Both the position numbers and the translations under genes were made by a program. The notes under the pieces were generated by a model. That model was not told the DNA's origin and made no database searches. It was given only the letters and a program-made list of their open reading frames with translations. From assembly GCF_964340395.1 (NCBI RefSeq), contig NC_135562.1:8241134-8305133 (forward strand): DNA of 64,000 nt. Direction: 5' to 3'. The DNA is from Glandiceps talaboti. Its lineage: Eukaryota; Hemichordata; Enteropneusta; Spengelidae. This document shows positions 63,600 to 64,000 of the stretch, in pieces (position 1 is the first letter of the stretch; each line of letters begins with the position of its first letter).

Positions 63600-63752
63600 G
63601 CTGCTAGACGTTCGGGCTTTCTTTCGATACTATACTATAAGCGAACGAAGTTCGCAGTGAGGGCTTGCCCGAACTTGGATGTTTCATCCTCGATAGCGAT
63701 GTTCGGGCGTGTGTCGTATTCTATCGGAAGAACATCCGAGGTCTAGCAGATA
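63600..63752. mobile_element. Possible MITE with CTGCTAGAC ends
   Basis: CTGCTAGACGTTCGG at the left is answered by CCGAGGTCTAGCAG at the right. The inside has repeated GTTCGGGC / GCCCGAAC words. No target duplication was found. Confidence 0.4.
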
Positions 63753-63869
63753 GACTAAAGAACTAACACTCAGGCGTACAGCTCTGGTTTGCGAGCATTT
63801 TGTCGCACATGTATACGTACGAATCATCGAGGGCACATCATAGAAACGTTTAATATCGCGATTTGGACC

Positions 63870-63902
63870 CCAACCCCCACACACACACACCGCCACCCCC
63901 CA

Positions 63903-63972
<70 letters not shown>
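63870..63972. repeat. (CA)n, C-rich and (CT)n microsatellite
   Basis: CA and C-rich words, then CT from about 63910 to 63961, then CA. Confidence 0.95.
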
Positions 63973-63973
<1 letters not shown>

Positions 63974-64000
63974 TGTACCTGCTGATGTCGCTATTATTAT

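Overview
This is AT-rich eukaryotic DNA from an animal, most likely a marine invertebrate. The evidence is one clear animal-specific protein (a FAM110 homologue), GT-AG splice signals, a tRNA-derived SINE, long microsatellites and very many short hairpin DNA transposons (MITEs). I cannot name the species. The SINE and MITE style suits a non-vertebrate deuterostome or a lophotrochozoan, but that is an impression only.

The only gene I can support well lies at 38707-41040 (+). It is an uninterrupted 777-codon reading frame with the N-terminal and C-terminal conserved blocks of FAM110, a family of centrosome and spindle-pole proteins. A splice acceptor 5' of it, a strong splice donor 35 nt after its stop, a candidate terminal exon at 56998 with a poly(A) signal near 60242, and a small candidate exon at 12750-12813 suggest that much of the window could be one FAM110 locus with long UTR introns. 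That model is inference; the exons could instead belong to another gene. A CpG-rich stretch near 62860-63060 may be a separate promoter whose gene runs off the right edge.

Layout: 1-12.7 kb is non-coding, with hairpin elements, a 45-bp minisatellite (3.75-4.15 kb), an old degenerate array of about 170 bp units (5.8-7.65 kb) and GA/GACA microsatellites. 12.7-13.6 kb has the candidate exon and a long inverted repeat. 16-33 kb is intron or intergenic DNA with a SINE, a 54-bp palindrome, several MITEs and long GA and GTAT tracts. 33.7-35.0 kb is a hAT-like element of 1.3 kb with a target-site duplication, followed by an internally amplified MITE. 38.6-41.1 kb is the FAM110 exon. 42.6-43.3 kb (47-bp units) and 46.7-48.0 kb (140-bp units) are tandem arrays. 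51.4-52.8 kb is microsatellite-rich. Two copies of one hAT MITE, both with 8-bp target duplications, lie at 53.3 and 55.9 kb. 57.0-60.3 kb is the candidate terminal exon, and the remainder is CpG-richer non-coding DNA.

I found no convincing new biochemical system. The points most worth following are the greatly lengthened FAM110 protein with its upstream ORFs, the possible UTR introns, and the dense, well-delimited set of hairpin and hAT-type elements.
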